A stretch of DNA of 64,000 nucleotides from Cyanobacterium sp. HL-69 (GCA_002813895.1 CP024912.1:1488001-1552000); one strand, 5' to 3'. Positions 1-9,607 are shown, numbered from the stretch's first letter. Numbers and translations: made by a program. The notes: generated from the sequence alone by a model not told the origin.

Positions 1-60
1 ATTAATAAAATTACAGAAGAATTAAAAACAAGTTCTTTGTCTTTAACAAAATATTCTTAA
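1..60 (+). CDS. possible 3' end of a gene entering the window
   Basis: The first 60 bases are open in frame 1 and end with TAA, giving a 19-residue tail (…ELKTSSLSLTKYS). The other two plus frames stop early. This could be the end of a gene that starts outside the window, but the piece is too short to recognise and could be chance in AT-rich DNA. Confidence 0.25.
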   Translation: MNKITEELKTSSLSLTKYS

Positions 61-292
61 TACTCTCTAGCCTAACACAATTTCAAATATTATTTCATTT
101 CAACATTTATACATCAATCAATAAAACAGGGGGTTTAACCCCCTTGTCTCTAAATTTTTAATGGTTATTCTGCTACTAATTAATTATAAATTATTACTAA
201 AAATTTACAAAAAAACAAAAATATTAGTTATAGCAAAATAACCTTAAATTATTCATTATCACTTCTCAATTATTGATTATCAATTATTAAAT
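61..292. other. AT-rich intergenic region with palindrome
   Basis: No gene is seen here. The region is very AT-rich and carries a G5/C5 palindrome at 128-145, listed separately, 3' of argS. Confidence 0.5.
128..145. repeat. short GC-rich palindrome, possible terminator
   Basis: AGGGGGTTTAACCCCCTT is a near-perfect inverted repeat lying downstream of argS, which reads leftward. It is a variant of the CAAGGGG-N4-CCCCTTG palindrome that recurs in this window at 3916, 8642, 14868, 23613, 27034 and 56628, each time 3' of a gene. A bidirectional terminator or small repeat is the likely meaning. Confidence 0.55.
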
Positions 293-2041
293 CTACATTC
301 TTTCTAATACAGAAATTCCTAACAAAGATAAACCTAATTTAATTACCTTAGCAGTCAAATCAGCCAAAATTAAACGAGATAACTTAATATCATCCTCAGC
401 TTGTAAAATAGGACATTGGTCATAAAATTGATTAAACTTTTGACTCAATTCAAACAAATACAAACAAAGTCGATTCGGCAATAAATCTCGCTCAACTTCC
501 TTAATAATAAAATCTAACTGTAAAAGATGTTTTGCTAAAACTAACTCACTCTCTTCTTTAATAATCAAAGATTGATTAATTTCCAGATTTTCTAAATCAA
601 TATTACCTTTACGACTAATTCCCTGTACTCTCACATAAGCATACAAAAGATAAGGAGCAGTATTACCCTGTAAAGCCAACATTTTATCAAAGCTAAATTT
701 GTAATCAGTGGTGCGATTTTGACTTAAATCAGCATATTTTACAGCACTCAAACCCACTACTTTACTAACATGATTAATAAAGGTTTCATCCTCATTTCTT
801 TTCTCACTTTCAAGGCGACTTTCTAAGTCTTTTTTAGCTCGATTAATGGCTTCATCTAACAAATCTTTTAAGCGGATAGTTTCTCCAGATCTAGTCTTGA
901 TTTTTTTACCATCTTCTGCTAAAACTAACCCAAAAGGAACATGGATTAATTCTACATTTTCGGGGATGAAATTAGCTTTTTGGGCTACTTGGAAAACTTG
1001 AGTAAAATGGTTACTTTGTCCCGCATCGGTAACATAAACAATTTTAGTGGCTTTATCTTCTTCGATGCGGTATTTTAGACACGCTAAATCAGTGGTTGCA
1101 TAGTTGTAACCCCCATCAGATTTCTGTACAATTAGGGGTAAAGGATCACCTTGTTTATTAACAAAGTTATCAAGGAAAACACACTTAGCCCCTTGATCTT
1201 CTACTAATAAATTTTCTTCTTCTAAAGCATTAATAACTGCGGGTAAAAAGGGATTATAAAAAGATTCTCCTCTTTCAGTTAATTCTATGTCTAAAAGATT
1301 ATAAATAACTTCAAATTCTTTTCTTGATTGTTCACACAAAAGTTGCCATGCTTTAATGCTTTCAGGATCTTTACTTTGTAATTTTACTACTTCTTGACGG
1401 GCTTCTTCTTTAAATTCAGAATCTTGGTCAAATTTTAATTTTGCCTGTTTATATAAAGTGACTAAATCACCAATGGCAACGGCATTGGCGGTGGTTAATA
1501 CTTCGGGTTTTTCTTGGCGTAAAAAAGCAATTAACATCCCAAATTGGGTACCCCAATCCCCCACATGGTTTAGTCTTAGGACATCATGCCCTCTAAATTC
1601 TAAAATTCGGGCAATGCTATCACCGATAATGGTTGAGCGTAAATGCCCTACGTGCATTTCTTTGGCGATGTTGGGGCTAGAAAAGTCGATGATGGTTTTT
1701 CCTTGAGAGTCAATTTTTGTTACCCCTAAACGCTCATCCTGATAGGCTGAGGTGATTTGTTGGGCGATATATTCGGGTTTGATGGTAATGTTGATAAATC
1801 CTGGCCCTGCAATTTGCAAAGGTTGACAAAATTCTTCTAAGTTTATATTATCAACTATACGCTGGGCGATCGCCCTTGGATTATCTTTCAACTCTTTGGC
1901 AAGGGGAAGAGCCACATTACATTGATAATCCCCAAATCGAGGATTAGTAGCAGGTACCACCAAAGGCTCCATAAGGGTAACATCATCCCCAAAAGTTTGT
2001 TTAAGAGTAGTGGCAAAAATTTGTCTAAGGTTATCAATCAT
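293..2041 (-). CDS. argS: Arginyl-tRNA synthetase
   Basis: This class I aminoacyl-tRNA synthetase charges tRNA-Arg with arginine in the cytosol. The N-terminal Add-1 domain (about residues 1-100) contains the typical [10 protein letters not shown] stretch. The HIGH-type signature HVGH lies at about residues 130-133, and the KMSK equivalent is in the KKIKTRSGE segment. A DALR anticodon-binding domain fills the C-terminus and ends in ISVLERM. I start at the internal ATG (MIDNLRQIF…), which gives 582 residues as in cyanobacterial ArgS; the longer reading adds 12 unlikely residues. The gene is monocistronic in appearance. Confidence 0.96.
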   Translation of the reverse strand: MIDNLRQIFATTLKQTFGDDVTLMEPLVVPATNPRFGDYQCNVALPLAKELKDNPRAIAQRIVDNINLEEFCQPLQIAGPGFINITIKPEYIAQQITSAYQDERLGVTKIDSQGKTIIDFSSPNIAKEMHVGHLRSTIIGDSIARILEFRGHDVLRLNHVGDWGTQFGMLIAFLRQEKPEVLTTANAVAIGDLVTLYKQAKLKFDQDSEFKEEARQEVVKLQSKDPESIKAWQLLCEQSRKEFEVIYNLLDIELTERGESFYNPFLPAVINALEEENLLVEDQGAKCVFLDNFVNKQGDPLPLIVQKSDGGYNYATTDLACLKYRIEEDKATKIVYVTDAGQSNHFTQVFQVAQKANFIPENVELIHVPFGLVLAEDGKKIKTRSGETIRLKDLLDEAINRAKKDLESRLESEKRNEDETFINHVSKVVGLSAVKYADLSQNRTTDYKFSFDKMLALQGNTAPYLLYAYVRVQGISRKGNIDLENLEINQSLIIKEESELVLAKHLLQLDFIIKEVERDLLPNRLCLYLFELSQKFNQFYDQCPILQAEDDIKLSRLILADLTAKVIKLGLSLLGISVLERM

Positions 2042-2089
2042 CGGAAATAAAAATAATTTATATTGGAGCAGATTCAATGGCTAGTGCAT

Positions 2090-2136
2090 TGTTAATTGTT
2101 AATTGTTAATGGTCGATGGTCAATTGTCAATTCTCA
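2090..2136. repeat. short degenerate tandem repeat
   Basis: Upstream of argS the heptamer TTGTTAA recurs, grading into GGTCGATGGTCAATTGTCAA. This is a simple intergenic repeat with no coding potential. Confidence 0.5.
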
Positions 2137-2165
2137 ACCTAGCCCCAAAATAAAAGCCATAAAAT

Positions 2166-2375
2166 TTAGTTTCCAGCCCTAAACTCGTCGTGGCCAGAAG
2201 GATTACGGGTTTGGGTAATAAACTCTTTACTTAGACAGGCTTCCAAAAACTTGATTTTGTAAAGATACCAAAAACGACTGGGTTTCCATACCGACTGTTG
2301 TACATCACGACAAAACAAGGGTTGATTAAGATATTGCCACAAAGCAACGCTCATATTTTTAAAACGGTACACCAT
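2166..2375 (-). CDS. Small hypothetical protein
   Basis: This is a 69-residue protein beginning MVYRFKNMSVALWQYL and rich in Trp, Tyr, Phe and Lys. I do not recognise a family. The start is chosen because a strong GGAGG ribosome-binding site sits five bases before the ATG at 2375, whereas the longer reading from 2423 has none. There is no signal peptide or obvious membrane helix. It could be a conserved small cyanobacterial protein. Confidence 0.5.
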   Translation of the reverse strand: MVYRFKNMSVALWQYLNQPLFCRDVQQSVWKPSRFWYLYKIKFLEACLSKEFITQTRNPSGHDEFRAGN

Positions 2376-2758
2376 ATAAACCTCCGTTAGACAACAGTTA
2401 GGGAAATATTTACACAAGACCAAAATAACTAATTAACTTTTGACGGCAGATAATTAAACATTACTTTCACCCCATGGGTTACTCTTAATTCAACCGTTAC
2501 CCTCAATATTTATCGTACTCAAAATATTTTGTCTGGTTACGATTGTCTTCAAAAAAATTAACTAATTATCCATAGTCAAAAAAATAGCCTTCTAGCTTAC
2601 TTATTAATTTGACCCAATTTTCTTGACTTTCGTTCATTTAGAAAATAAGAGCAAAATCAAGCCAGAGGATGTAAGAAAGAGCTAGAGGGCGATCGAGCCT
2701 AAATATGACCTATAAAAATTGTAGTAATAGTTGACAAATAGGTTAATTTTTGCAAACA
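2376..2758. other. intergenic region, no gene seen
   Basis: About 380 bases between the small hypothetical gene and the 3' end of folB. It is AT-rich with short partial HIP1-like sequence (GGCGATCGAG near 2687). I see no RNA gene or convincing ORF. Confidence 0.5.
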
Positions 2759-3115
2759 CTATTGACTTCTAGTAATGTCTATAGTAATGCTGCCACTAAA
2801 ATCGGGAATAGGGGGCGCTGGTTTTCGTAATCTTACTCTAACTTTGGTCACTAAATCGATTTTTAAAACATCTTCGGCAATTACATCCGCTAATTTTTCT
2901 ACCAAGGCAAATTTAGCAGTTTTAATAATATGTTTAACCATGGTAATAGCCTGACGATAATCAACGGTTTTTTCGATGTCATCACTTTTTGCTGATGGCT
3001 CTAAATCTAACCACATAGTTAAATCTACCTCAAACCATTGTCCTAAAGTTCTTTCCTCTTGGAATAAGCCCGTATAACCATAGGCACAAATGCCATTTAC
3101 TTCGATGGAGTCCAT
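2759..3115 (-). CDS. folB: Dihydroneopterin aldolase
   Basis: FolB cleaves 7,8-dihydroneopterin to 6-hydroxymethyl-dihydropterin and glycolaldehyde in folate synthesis. The 118-residue length, the N-terminal DSIEVNGICAYGYTGLFQEE segment, the central DYRQA motif, the LVEKLADVIAEDVL helix and the RLRKPAPPIPDFSGSI segment are all typical. It is followed by the YggT-family gene upstream on the same strand, separated by about 107 bases. Confidence 0.93.
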   Translation of the reverse strand: MDSIEVNGICAYGYTGLFQEERTLGQWFEVDLTMWLDLEPSAKSDDIEKTVDYRQAITMVKHIIKTAKFALVEKLADVIAEDVLKIDLVTKVRVRLRKPAPPIPDFSGSITIDITRSQ

Positions 3116-3222
3116 TATTTTTTTATCTTACTCAATTCAATTTTCTGTTATCCATGATACAAGTTAAATAATTCAGAGTGAGCAACGCCAGTTAAAAATA
3201 GGTTTCATTCTCAATTCTTAAA

Positions 3223-3510
3223 CTACCTCATGGCCATGGTGATAATGCCCTGTTGCCCTAATAAAACTTCCCGCAGAAGGGTGATAATACCTAACCAAAC
3301 AATGGGGGTAATATCAATACCACCGAGGGGAGGAATAACCTTACGGGTGGGGACTAAAAAAGGCTCCGTGGGTATATAGGCGATTTTGTAGGGAAATTTA
3401 CTAACATCGATGTTGGGATACCATGTCATGACGATGCGAAATATAAACAAAAGGGTCATGACCAATAATAATATACCTAAAACAATTGTACTAATTATTG
3501 CTAAATTCAT
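3223..3510 (-). CDS. YggT family membrane protein (Ycf19-like)
   Basis: This 95-residue protein has two hydrophobic helices: residues 1-27 (…LGILLLVMTLLFIFRIVM) and about 66-88. Between them is the family signature TWYPN…FPYKIAYIPTEPFLVPTRKVIPPLGGIDITPI. YggT/Ycf19 proteins sit in the thylakoid or plasma membrane. Plastid relatives are linked to cytochrome b6 assembly or division-related roles, but the function here is not certain. Confidence 0.9.
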   Translation of the reverse strand: MNLAIISTIVLGILLLVMTLLFIFRIVMTWYPNIDVSKFPYKIAYIPTEPFLVPTRKVIPPLGGIDITPIVWLGIITLLREVLLGQQGIITMAMR

Positions 3511-3604
3511 GAGTTAAGATACTTTATGTTTGCTTAAATTCATATCTATTGTAAGGTAAAATGGATAAGACCATATTTTAGAAAATACACAGTATAAAAA
3601 GTTT

Positions 3605-3721
3605 ATGACTCCTTCTTTATCTAATTTTCTCTGGAGCTTGTTATGGGGTGGTGCAATTGTTGTAATCCCTGCAACTGTTGGTTTAATCCTCGTGAGCCAA
3701 GCTGACAAAATTCGCCGTTAA
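3605..3721 (+). CDS. psbX: Photosystem II protein PsbX
   Basis: This 38-residue single-helix protein begins [17 protein letters not shown], continues with the helix [16 protein letters not shown] and ends ADKIRR. PsbX is a small photosystem II subunit next to cytochrome b559 that affects quinone exchange. The gene is divergent from the YggT gene (about 95 bases between starts). It is followed by a clear hairpin terminator at 3734, so it is probably transcribed alone. Confidence 0.95.
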   Translation: MTPSLSNFLWSLLWGGAIVVIPATVGLILVSQADKIRR

Positions 3722-3733
3722 CTAAGGCTATGG

Positions 3734-3758
3734 GGGGTTGAGCTTCAACCCCTCTTTT
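3734..3758 (+). terminator. psbX intrinsic terminator
   Basis: GGGGTTGA and TCAACCCC form an 8-bp stem with a 3-base loop, followed by TCTTTT, 12 bases after the psbX stop codon. Confidence 0.8.
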
Positions 3759-3816
3759 AGTAAAGAGTTAGTTTTTTATGGCAGGTTAAAAAATATTTTG
3801 GGCGGTTTATTTTTTA

Positions 3817-3985
3817 ACTGATGTTACGCAAAAATATAATTAGTTTGAGATGATCAAAACGTTGGATGTTCATATTGTGTTTGTACACGTGCTGGGTAGG
3901 GCGCTAGGAGTTGGGCAAGGGGCTTAAGCCCCTTGTTAAAACTTACAGATAAAACTTAACTTATAAATGAGTGCGTAACGTCAGT
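3817..3985. mobile_element. 169-bp MITE with ACTGAYGTTACGCA ends
   Basis: The left end ACTGATGTTACGCA (3817-3830) and the right end TGCGTAACGTCAGT (3972-3985) are inverted repeats matching 13 of 14 bases. There is no ORF inside, so this is a non-autonomous element. It carries the palindrome CAAGGGGCTTAAGCCCCTTG at 3916-3935. T-rich flanks hide any target duplication. Confidence 0.75.
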
Positions 3986-4068
3986 TTTTAATATAAATTG
4001 GAAGTTATTTAATCTGATGGGTGAATCTGGTTAAGATAGGAAAAAGATAGCAAAGCAATTTTTTAGTG

Positions 4069-4956
4069 ATGGTTAATTTTATTTTTACATCCCCGAATAT
4101 TTTGGGAATGGTCAATTTTGGTCTTAATTCTGCCAGTATTTTGGGTATATTTTTGGCAGTAGCAGGGGGTGGCTTGTATTTGATGCGATCGCTCCGTCCC
4201 GAAATTTCGAGGGATCATGATATTTTTTTCGCCGCTGTGGGCTTATTGTGTGGCGGTATTTTGTTGTGGCATGGATGGCGTTTAGATCCTATTCTTCAGT
4301 TTAGCCAATTATTGTTGGCGGGTTCGGCGGTATTTTTTGCCATCGAGACAATTCGCCTTCGGGGGGCTACCAATGACCAAGCCAAGCGCACTGGTTCCTA
4401 TGTAGAGGAAGATCGCCCCGTGAGCCGAGTATATCGGGCTGAGTTGGATCAGTATGATTCCTATGAAGAAGAAGAGCCTGAGAGGGAAGTTATTCCCCGT
4501 CGTCGCCTTGAAGGTAGCCCCGATAGAACTCCTAGTCGTCGCAGTAGTTATGTAGAAGAGCCTCCTCGCGCTCGTAAACCCCGTCGTAGTAGTCTTGATG
4601 GGGAAAATATGCCCCGCTCCCGTCGTCCTTCTGCTCCCCCTAGTAGAGGTTATGAGGCGGATTGGGATGAAGCACCAGATCATTGGGATGATAACCCGCC
4701 CCGTCGCAGTACAAGGGGTTCTAGGGGCGATCGCCCTGCCCCCCCCACTCGTACAGAATCCAGTGGTCGTCCCACCAGGAGACCTCCTTCCCGTCGCCCT
4801 CGCTCTCCCGAGGACATGGTGGCATCCATGGGTAGTGAATATGTAGATTATCAACCCATTGATGATGACAATAATGGCTATGGCAATGAGCCAGACAACC
4901 AACCTCGTCCCCCTGTCAACAATCGCCCTTCTGGTTCCCCTGATTTTGACTACTAA
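4069..4956 (+). CDS. ycf66: Ycf66 family membrane protein
   Basis: About 295 residues. The first ~100 residues form the Ycf66 domain with three or four hydrophobic helices (SASILGIFLAVAGGGLYLMR, …IFFAAVGLLCGGILLWHGWRLDP, …FSQLLLAGSAVFFAIETI). The rest is a long low-complexity tail rich in Arg, Pro, Ser, Glu and Asp with repeated RRPS/RRSS patches, likely disordered and cytosolic. I start at the ATG at 4069; the overlapping GTG at 4066 is an alternative. The role is unknown. The TolB-like gene follows after 14 bases, so they probably share a transcript. Confidence 0.85.
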   Translation: MVNFIFTSPNILGMVNFGLNSASILGIFLAVAGGGLYLMRSLRPEISRDHDIFFAAVGLLCGGILLWHGWRLDPILQFSQLLLAGSAVFFAIETIRLRGATNDQAKRTGSYVEEDRPVSRVYRAELDQYDSYEEEEPEREVIPRRRLEGSPDRTPSRRSSYVEEPPRARKPRRSSLDGENMPRSRRPSAPPSRGYEADWDEAPDHWDDNPPRRSTRGSRGDRPAPPTRTESSGRPTRRPPSRRPRSPEDMVASMGSEYVDYQPIDDDNNGYGNEPDNQPRPPVNNRPSGSPDFDY

Positions 4957-4970
4957 TTAATAATTGTGTT

Positions 4971-5510
4971 TTGATTAGTCCTTTGAAACTAATTCCTATC
5001 TCTCTATTGCTAGGCTCTGCTTTACTTTTGGGCGGTTGTGGTAGCAATAATATCTCCATTACCCCCAATTCCCTCAACAGTCGCTATAACGATGAACAAC
5101 CTGCCATTAGTGGGGATGGGCGTTGGTTGGCCATGGTATCCAACCGTTATGGTCGTAGGGAAATCCTTTTGTTTGATTTACAACAGCGTTCTTTGGTTGA
5201 TTTACCCGGATTAAATAAGGATGGTGCGATCGCCGATAGCCCTAGTATTAGTCGCACAGGTCGTTATTTAGTGTATCTTTCCAGCATTCAAGGACGACCA
5301 GACATTTTTTTATATGACCGTGCCACCCGTCAAAATCAGCTAATTACCCAGGGTTATCGTAGTTGGCTAAGAAACCCCCGCATCAGTCCTGACGGTCGTT
5401 ACATCATCTTTGAAACCGCTAGACGAGGACAATGGGATATAGAGGTTATTGATTTAGGACCCAATATCGAATTAGATCAACCCGATGGGTTAATTCGTCC
5501 CCCTGATTAG
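4971..5510 (+). CDS. TolB-like beta-propeller lipoprotein
   Basis: This 179-residue protein has a lipoprotein signal peptide (LKLIPISLLLGSALLLGGC), with the lipobox Cys at about residue 23. Three WD40/TolB-like repeats follow, each with a DG/TGRYLVY-type core: DGRWLAMVSNRYGRREILLFD, TGRYLVYLSSIQGRPDIFLYD and DGRYIIFETARRGQWDIEVID. It is much shorter than full TolB and lacks its N-terminal domain. The only in-frame start is TTG at 4971. It likely sits on a periplasmic membrane face; its partner is unknown. Confidence 0.8.
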   Translation: MISPLKLIPISLLLGSALLLGGCGSNNISITPNSLNSRYNDEQPAISGDGRWLAMVSNRYGRREILLFDLQQRSLVDLPGLNKDGAIADSPSISRTGRYLVYLSSIQGRPDIFLYDRATRQNQLITQGYRSWLRNPRISPDGRYIIFETARRGQWDIEVIDLGPNIELDQPDGLIRPPD

Positions 5511-5525
5511 GCTCATTTTTACTTT

Positions 5526-5630
5526 TATAGTTACTCTAAATGAAGATGAAACACTACCAGATTATAAAAGATTTATAGAATAGGGATTTTAGCTGGTGAA
5601 ACTGTCTCAAAACTCACTTAAATAACTATA
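5526..5630. mobile_element. 105-bp MITE, copy A (TATAGTTA ends)
   Basis: This stretch is nearly identical, in the same orientation, to 51810-51914. The ends are inverted repeats (TATAGTTAYTYTAAATGA-like) and begin with TA, as in elements mobilised by IS630/Tc1-type transposases. There is no coding capacity. Confidence 0.8.
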
Positions 5631-5636
5631 CCACCC

Positions 5637-5667
5637 AATAAAATACCCTCCCAAAAAATGGAAGGGT
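5637..5667 (-). terminator. psbA intrinsic terminator
   Basis: Read on the minus strand, ACCCTTCC and GGGAGGGT form an 8-bp stem (one G:U) around an A/T loop, followed by ATTTTATT. It lies about 35 bases past the psbA stop codon. Confidence 0.75.
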
Positions 5668-5700
5668 GATAGTGTTTTAGTTCGTTTGATAACGAGTAAA

Positions 5701-6768
5701 TTAACCGTTAATAATAGGTGCAGATACAGGCTCAGCACTAGCTAAATCTAAGGGGAAGTTATGAACATTGCGTTCGTGCATTACTTCAATACCAATGTTG
5801 GCACGGTTAATCACATCAGCCCAAGTGTTGATGGCTTCTCCCTCACTGTTAAGGATAGAGTGGTTAAAATTAAAACCATTGAGGTTGAAGGCAAAACAGG
5901 ATACGGCGAGGGCGGCGAACCAAATGCCCACCACAGGCCAAGCACCCAAGAGAAAATGTAAAGCACGACTGTTATTGAAAGAAGCATATTGGAATATTAG
6001 GCGACCAAAATAACCATGGGCAGCTACGATATTATAGGTTTCTTCTTCTTGTCCGAATTTATAACCTAAACTTTGAGATTCGATTTCGGTGGTTTCCCGA
6101 ATTAAAGAAGATGTAACCAAAGAACCGTGCATGGCGGAGAATAAAGCCCCTCCAAATACCCCAGCCACACCTATCATATGGAAAGGGTGCATTAGTACAT
6201 TATGTTCGGCTTGAAGAACAAACATAAAGTTAAAAGTACCGCTAATACCGAGGGGTAAACCATCGGAAAAGGAACCCTGTCCAATGGAGTAAATTAATAG
6301 AACGGCGGTAGCGGCGGACACAGGAGCACTGTAGGCAACGCAAATCCAAGGACGCATACCAAGGCGGTAAGATAATTCCCACTGTCTGCCCATATAGCAA
6401 AAGATACCTATGAGGAAATGGAAAATGATTAATTGGTAAGGGCCTCCGTTATATAACCATTCATCGAGGGTGGCTGCTTCCCAAATGGGATAGAAGTGTA
6501 GTCCGATGGCATTGGAACTGGGTACAACGGCGGCAGTAATTATATTATTACCATAAAGTAATGCACCTGATACAGGCTCTCGAATTCCATCAATATCCAC
6601 GGGAGGAGCGGCGATGAAGGCAATGATAAAACAGATGGTTGCTGTTAATAATGTGGGGATCATCAATACTCCAAACCAGCCTATGTATAAGCGGTTGTTG
6701 GTAGAGGTGATCCACTGACAAAACTGTTCCCAGCTTGAAACTTTCTCTTGCTGTAGTATTGTTGTCAT
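5701..6768 (-). CDS. psbA: Photosystem II D1 protein, D1' isoform
   Basis: D1 holds the P680 chlorophylls, pheophytin, QB and most ligands of the Mn4CaO5 cluster. I start at [10 protein letters not shown] (355 residues); the upstream in-frame ATG at 6801 adds 11 residues foreign to the family. In canonical numbering the protein carries Ala80 ([10 protein letters not shown]), Leu158 ([10 protein letters not shown]) and Ala286 ([10 protein letters not shown]). Standard D1 has Gly80, Phe158 and Thr286, and this triple change is the published hallmark of the D1' isoform induced under low oxygen. The loop also has Ser in place of the usual Pro in LIYPIGQ. The cleaved C-terminal extension after DLA is present. 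It is probably one of several psbA copies in the genome. Confidence 0.96.
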   Translation of the reverse strand: MTTILQQEKVSSWEQFCQWITSTNNRLYIGWFGVLMIPTLLTATICFIIAFIAAPPVDIDGIREPVSGALLYGNNIITAAVVPSSNAIGLHFYPIWEAATLDEWLYNGGPYQLIIFHFLIGIFCYMGRQWELSYRLGMRPWICVAYSAPVSAATAVLLIYSIGQGSFSDGLPLGISGTFNFMFVLQAEHNVLMHPFHMIGVAGVFGGALFSAMHGSLVTSSLIRETTEIESQSLGYKFGQEEETYNIVAAHGYFGRLIFQYASFNNSRALHFLLGAWPVVGIWFAALAVSCFAFNLNGFNFNHSILNSEGEAINTWADVINRANIGIEVMHERNVHNFPLDLASAEPVSAPIING

Positions 6769-6824
6769 GGTTTTTATAATTTCATTCTTTGTGGACTTCA
6801 TAGCTTTTTTATTGCTATATTTTT

Positions 6825-6853
6825 ATATTACTTTATAGTGATATAGCTGTCAA
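6825..6853 (-). promoter_or_regulatory. psbA promoter
   Basis: On the minus strand TTGACA (6853-6848) is followed after exactly 17 bases by TAATAT (6830-6825). This predicts a start site near 6818 and a leader of about 50 bases before the psbA ATG at 6768. Confidence 0.65.
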
Positions 6854-7040
6854 GCATAATAGCGATAATTTTTTCTTATGAAAAATTAATGATGTGAAAG
6901 CCAAAATACAGATAAGAACAAAGAATGATGATAATATGACAGAGGCGATCAGTTCATGATCTATTAGGTAAGGAGTTTGGGTGATACCGAACCCTAGAGA
7001 GATCGCCCTTAGTACAATTAAGATTATTTATATATTTAGT

Positions 7041-8621
7041 ATGGCAAAAGTTCTAGTATCAGATTCTGTCGATGAGGCAGGTATTAAAATTCTCACTCAA
7101 GTAGCCCAAGTTGACATCAAAACAGGATTATCCGAAGACGAATTAACCGCCATCATTCCCCAATATGATGCTTTGATGATTCGCTCAGGTACGAAGGTGA
7201 CAGAAAAAGTAATTCAAGCAGCCGATAACCTCAAAATTATTGGTAGAGCAGGGGTAGGGGTTGATAACGTCCATGTGCCATCCGCTACCCGTAAAGGCAT
7301 TGTGGTGGTAAACTCCCCCGAAGGAAATACCATCGCAGCCGCTGAACACGCCTTAGCGATGATGTTGTCTCTTTCCCGTCACATTCCCGATGCCAATCAG
7401 TCAGTAAAAGAAGGAAAATGGGATCGTAAAAGCTATATCGGTTCTGAAGTTTACAAAAAAACCCTTGGGGTAGTAGGTTTAGGGAAAATTGGCTCCCACG
7501 TGGCGAAAGTGGGTAAAGCCATGGGTATGAAAATTTTAGCCTATGACCCTTTCATTTCCCAAGAAAGAGCTAATCAATTGGGTTGTACCCTAGTAGATTT
7601 AGACATCCTTTTCAGCGAATCCGATTATATTACCCTCCACATTCCCAAAACTAAAGAAACAGCTAATCTCATCAACGCTGAATCCCTTTCCAAAATGAAG
7701 CCCCATGCCAGAATTATCAACTGTGCTAGGGGTGGTATCATCGATGAAGATGCCCTCTATGAAACCCTCAAAGAAGGTAAAATTGGCGGTGCAGCCCTTG
7801 ATGTGTTTGCCTCTGAGCCTTTAGGGGAATCTAAACTCAGGGAATTGGGTAACAATATTATTTTAACCCCCCACTTAGGTGCATCCACCGCTGAAGCTCA
7901 AGTAAACGTTGCCATTGACGTAGCCGAACAAATTAGAGATGTATTACTCGGACTTCCTGCCCGTAGTGCGGTCAATATCCCCGGATTAAGCCCCGATGTC
8001 ATGGAAAAATTACGTCCTTATATGCGTTTAGCGGAAACCCTCGGTAATTTGGTAGGACAGTTAGCGGGCGATCGTGTGGAGAGCTTAAATGTTAAACTAC
8101 AAGGAGACTTAGCTGATAATAGCAGTCAACCTTTAGTAACAGCATCTCTCAAAGGTTTGTTATCCAAAGCCCTCCGAGAAAGAGTTAACTACGTTAACGC
8201 CGCCATCGAAGCCAAAGAAAGAGGCATCCACCTCATCGAAACCAGAGACGCAACCATTAAGGATTACAGTAACTCTATTTACCTCGAAGCCGTTGGCACC
8301 AAAGGCACCCATGCGGTTACAGGCGCATTATTAAACGATGGAGAAATTCGCATCACCAGCATTAATGGTTTTCCTGTGAATGTTCCCCCTAATAGCTATA
8401 TGCTTTTTACCCTCCACCGTGATGTACCCGGTATTATTGGTAAAATTGGCTCTTTGTTGGGTAACTTCAACGTTAACATTGCCAGTATGCAAGTAGGGCG
8501 CAAAATCGTCCGTGGGGACGCTGTGATGGTACTTAGTATTGATGATCCTTTACCTGAAGGTGTTTTACCTGAAATCCTCAAGGTAGGCGGTGTTACCGAT
8601 GCTTATACCGTAAGTTTATAG
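7041..8621 (+). CDS. serA: D-3-phosphoglycerate dehydrogenase
   Basis: SerA oxidises 3-phosphoglycerate to 3-phosphohydroxypyruvate, the first step of phosphorylated serine synthesis. It has 525 residues, the long form with catalytic and NAD domains (1-315), an ASB domain and a C-terminal ACT domain (about 452-525). Visible motifs are GLGKIG (146-151, NAD binding), NCARGGIIDE and the catalytic HLGAST. I chose the ATG at 7041 (MAKVLVSDSV); the longer reading from a GTG at 6981 adds 20 poorly matching residues. The ACT domain suggests serine feedback control. Confidence 0.96.
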   Translation: MAKVLVSDSVDEAGIKILTQVAQVDIKTGLSEDELTAIIPQYDALMIRSGTKVTEKVIQAADNLKIIGRAGVGVDNVHVPSATRKGIVVVNSPEGNTIAAAEHALAMMLSLSRHIPDANQSVKEGKWDRKSYIGSEVYKKTLGVVGLGKIGSHVAKVGKAMGMKILAYDPFISQERANQLGCTLVDLDILFSESDYITLHIPKTKETANLINAESLSKMKPHARIINCARGGIIDEDALYETLKEGKIGGAALDVFASEPLGESKLRELGNNIILTPHLGASTAEAQVNVAIDVAEQIRDVLLGLPARSAVNIPGLSPDVMEKLRPYMRLAETLGNLVGQLAGDRVESLNVKLQGDLADNSSQPLVTASLKGLLSKALRERVNYVNAAIEAKERGIHLIETRDATIKDYSNSIYLEAVGTKGTHAVTGALLNDGEIRITSINGFPVNVPPNSYMLFTLHRDVPGIIGKIGSLLGNFNVNIASMQVGRKIVRGDAVMVLSIDDPLPEGVLPEILKVGGVTDAYTVSL

Positions 8622-8641
8622 ATCATTGTCATCATTCAACG

Positions 8642-8661
8642 CAAGGGGTTTAAACCCCTTG
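8642..8661. repeat. 20-bp palindrome downstream of serA
   Basis: CAAGGGGTTTAAACCCCTTG is a perfect palindrome 20 bases after the serA stop, followed by TTAAAAAA. It is a member of the recurrent CAAGGGG-N4-CCCCTTG family and may terminate serA transcripts. Confidence 0.65.
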
Positions 8662-8731
8662 TTAAAAAATATGGTTTTTATTTGATCACTTTCAAATATG
8701 TGGAAAACTGTTTAACACTAATAACTAATAT

Positions 8732-9607
8732 ATGAATTCTTCTTGGTGGGAAATTAAAATAAAAAATGTGCCTGATTTAGAGGATACTATTTTCTGGCAT
8801 CTACAGGAGTTTGGCTGTAAGGGTTCGGCTCTAATTCAAGATGATGGTATCTGGTATGTAAAAGGATATGTACCCACAGTAGATATTACTGAGCCACAGT
8901 TACAGCAGTTGGCTTCTGAAGTTCAAGAAGATTTTGATGGGCGAGAATTTGATTTTTCCTATGAATCCATGGATGATCAAGATTGGAGTAGTAGTTGGAA
9001 AGACCATTGGCAACCCATGGAAATCGGCCAGAAAATGGTTGTCTATCCCGCTTGGATTAATGTGCCTCCTGAGTGCGATCGCCACGTAATCCGCTTAGAT
9101 CCAGGTTCCGCCTTTGGTACAGGGGTTCATCCCACTACACAACTATGTATGGAAGCTTTAGAAAGACAATTAGAGCATAAAAATCAACCTCTTACCATTG
9201 CCGATATTGGTTGCGGTACAGGAATTTTATCCCTAACTGCTCGTTTACTGGGTGTAGAAAAAATAATCGCCACGGATATTGATCCCCTTGCAGTGAGAGC
9301 GACTCACGAAAATATGGAGTTCAATAATATTGATAATATTGAAGTTTTTCAAGGTAGTATTGATAAAGTCAAAGAAGTAAGTCAAGAAAAACTTGACGGT
9401 ATTGTTTGTAATATTCTTGCCGAAATTATTAAAACTATGATTCCTTATATGGGAACTATTATTAAACCTCAAGGATGGGTAATTTTGAGTGGTATTTTAG
9501 TTACCCAATCTGAGGATATAAAACAAATTTTGAAGGATAATAATTGGAATATTACAGCCTATCATTCCAAAGAAAATTGGTGTTCCATTGAAGCAGAAAA
9601 ATGTTAA
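8732..9607 (+). CDS. prmA: Ribosomal protein L11 methyltransferase
   Basis: PrmA trimethylates ribosomal protein L11 with S-adenosylmethionine. The N-terminal substrate-recognition domain covers about residues 1-90. The PrmA signature GSAFGTGVHPTT lies at 125-136, the SAM motif IADIGCGTGIL at 157-167, and the catalytic-loop equivalent is VCNILAEII. The 291-residue length is normal. It lies about 110 bases after serA, separated by a palindrome. Confidence 0.94.
   Translation: MNSSWWEIKIKNVPDLEDTIFWHLQEFGCKGSALIQDDGIWYVKGYVPTVDITEPQLQQLASEVQEDFDGREFDFSYESMDDQDWSSSWKDHWQPMEIGQKMVVYPAWINVPPECDRHVIRLDPGSAFGTGVHPTTQLCMEALERQLEHKNQPLTIADIGCGTGILSLTARLLGVEKIIATDIDPLAVRATHENMEFNNIDNIEVFQGSIDKVKEVSQEKLDGIVCNILAEIIKTMIPYMGTIIKPQGWVILSGILVTQSEDIKQILKDNNWNITAYHSKENWCSIEAEKC

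Noticed and set aside
4309-4902. 197-codon ORF opposite the ycf66 gene
   Set aside because: It is a shadow of the Arg/Pro/Ser-rich tail; its Thr/Ile-rich repeats come from the opposite strand's codon pattern.
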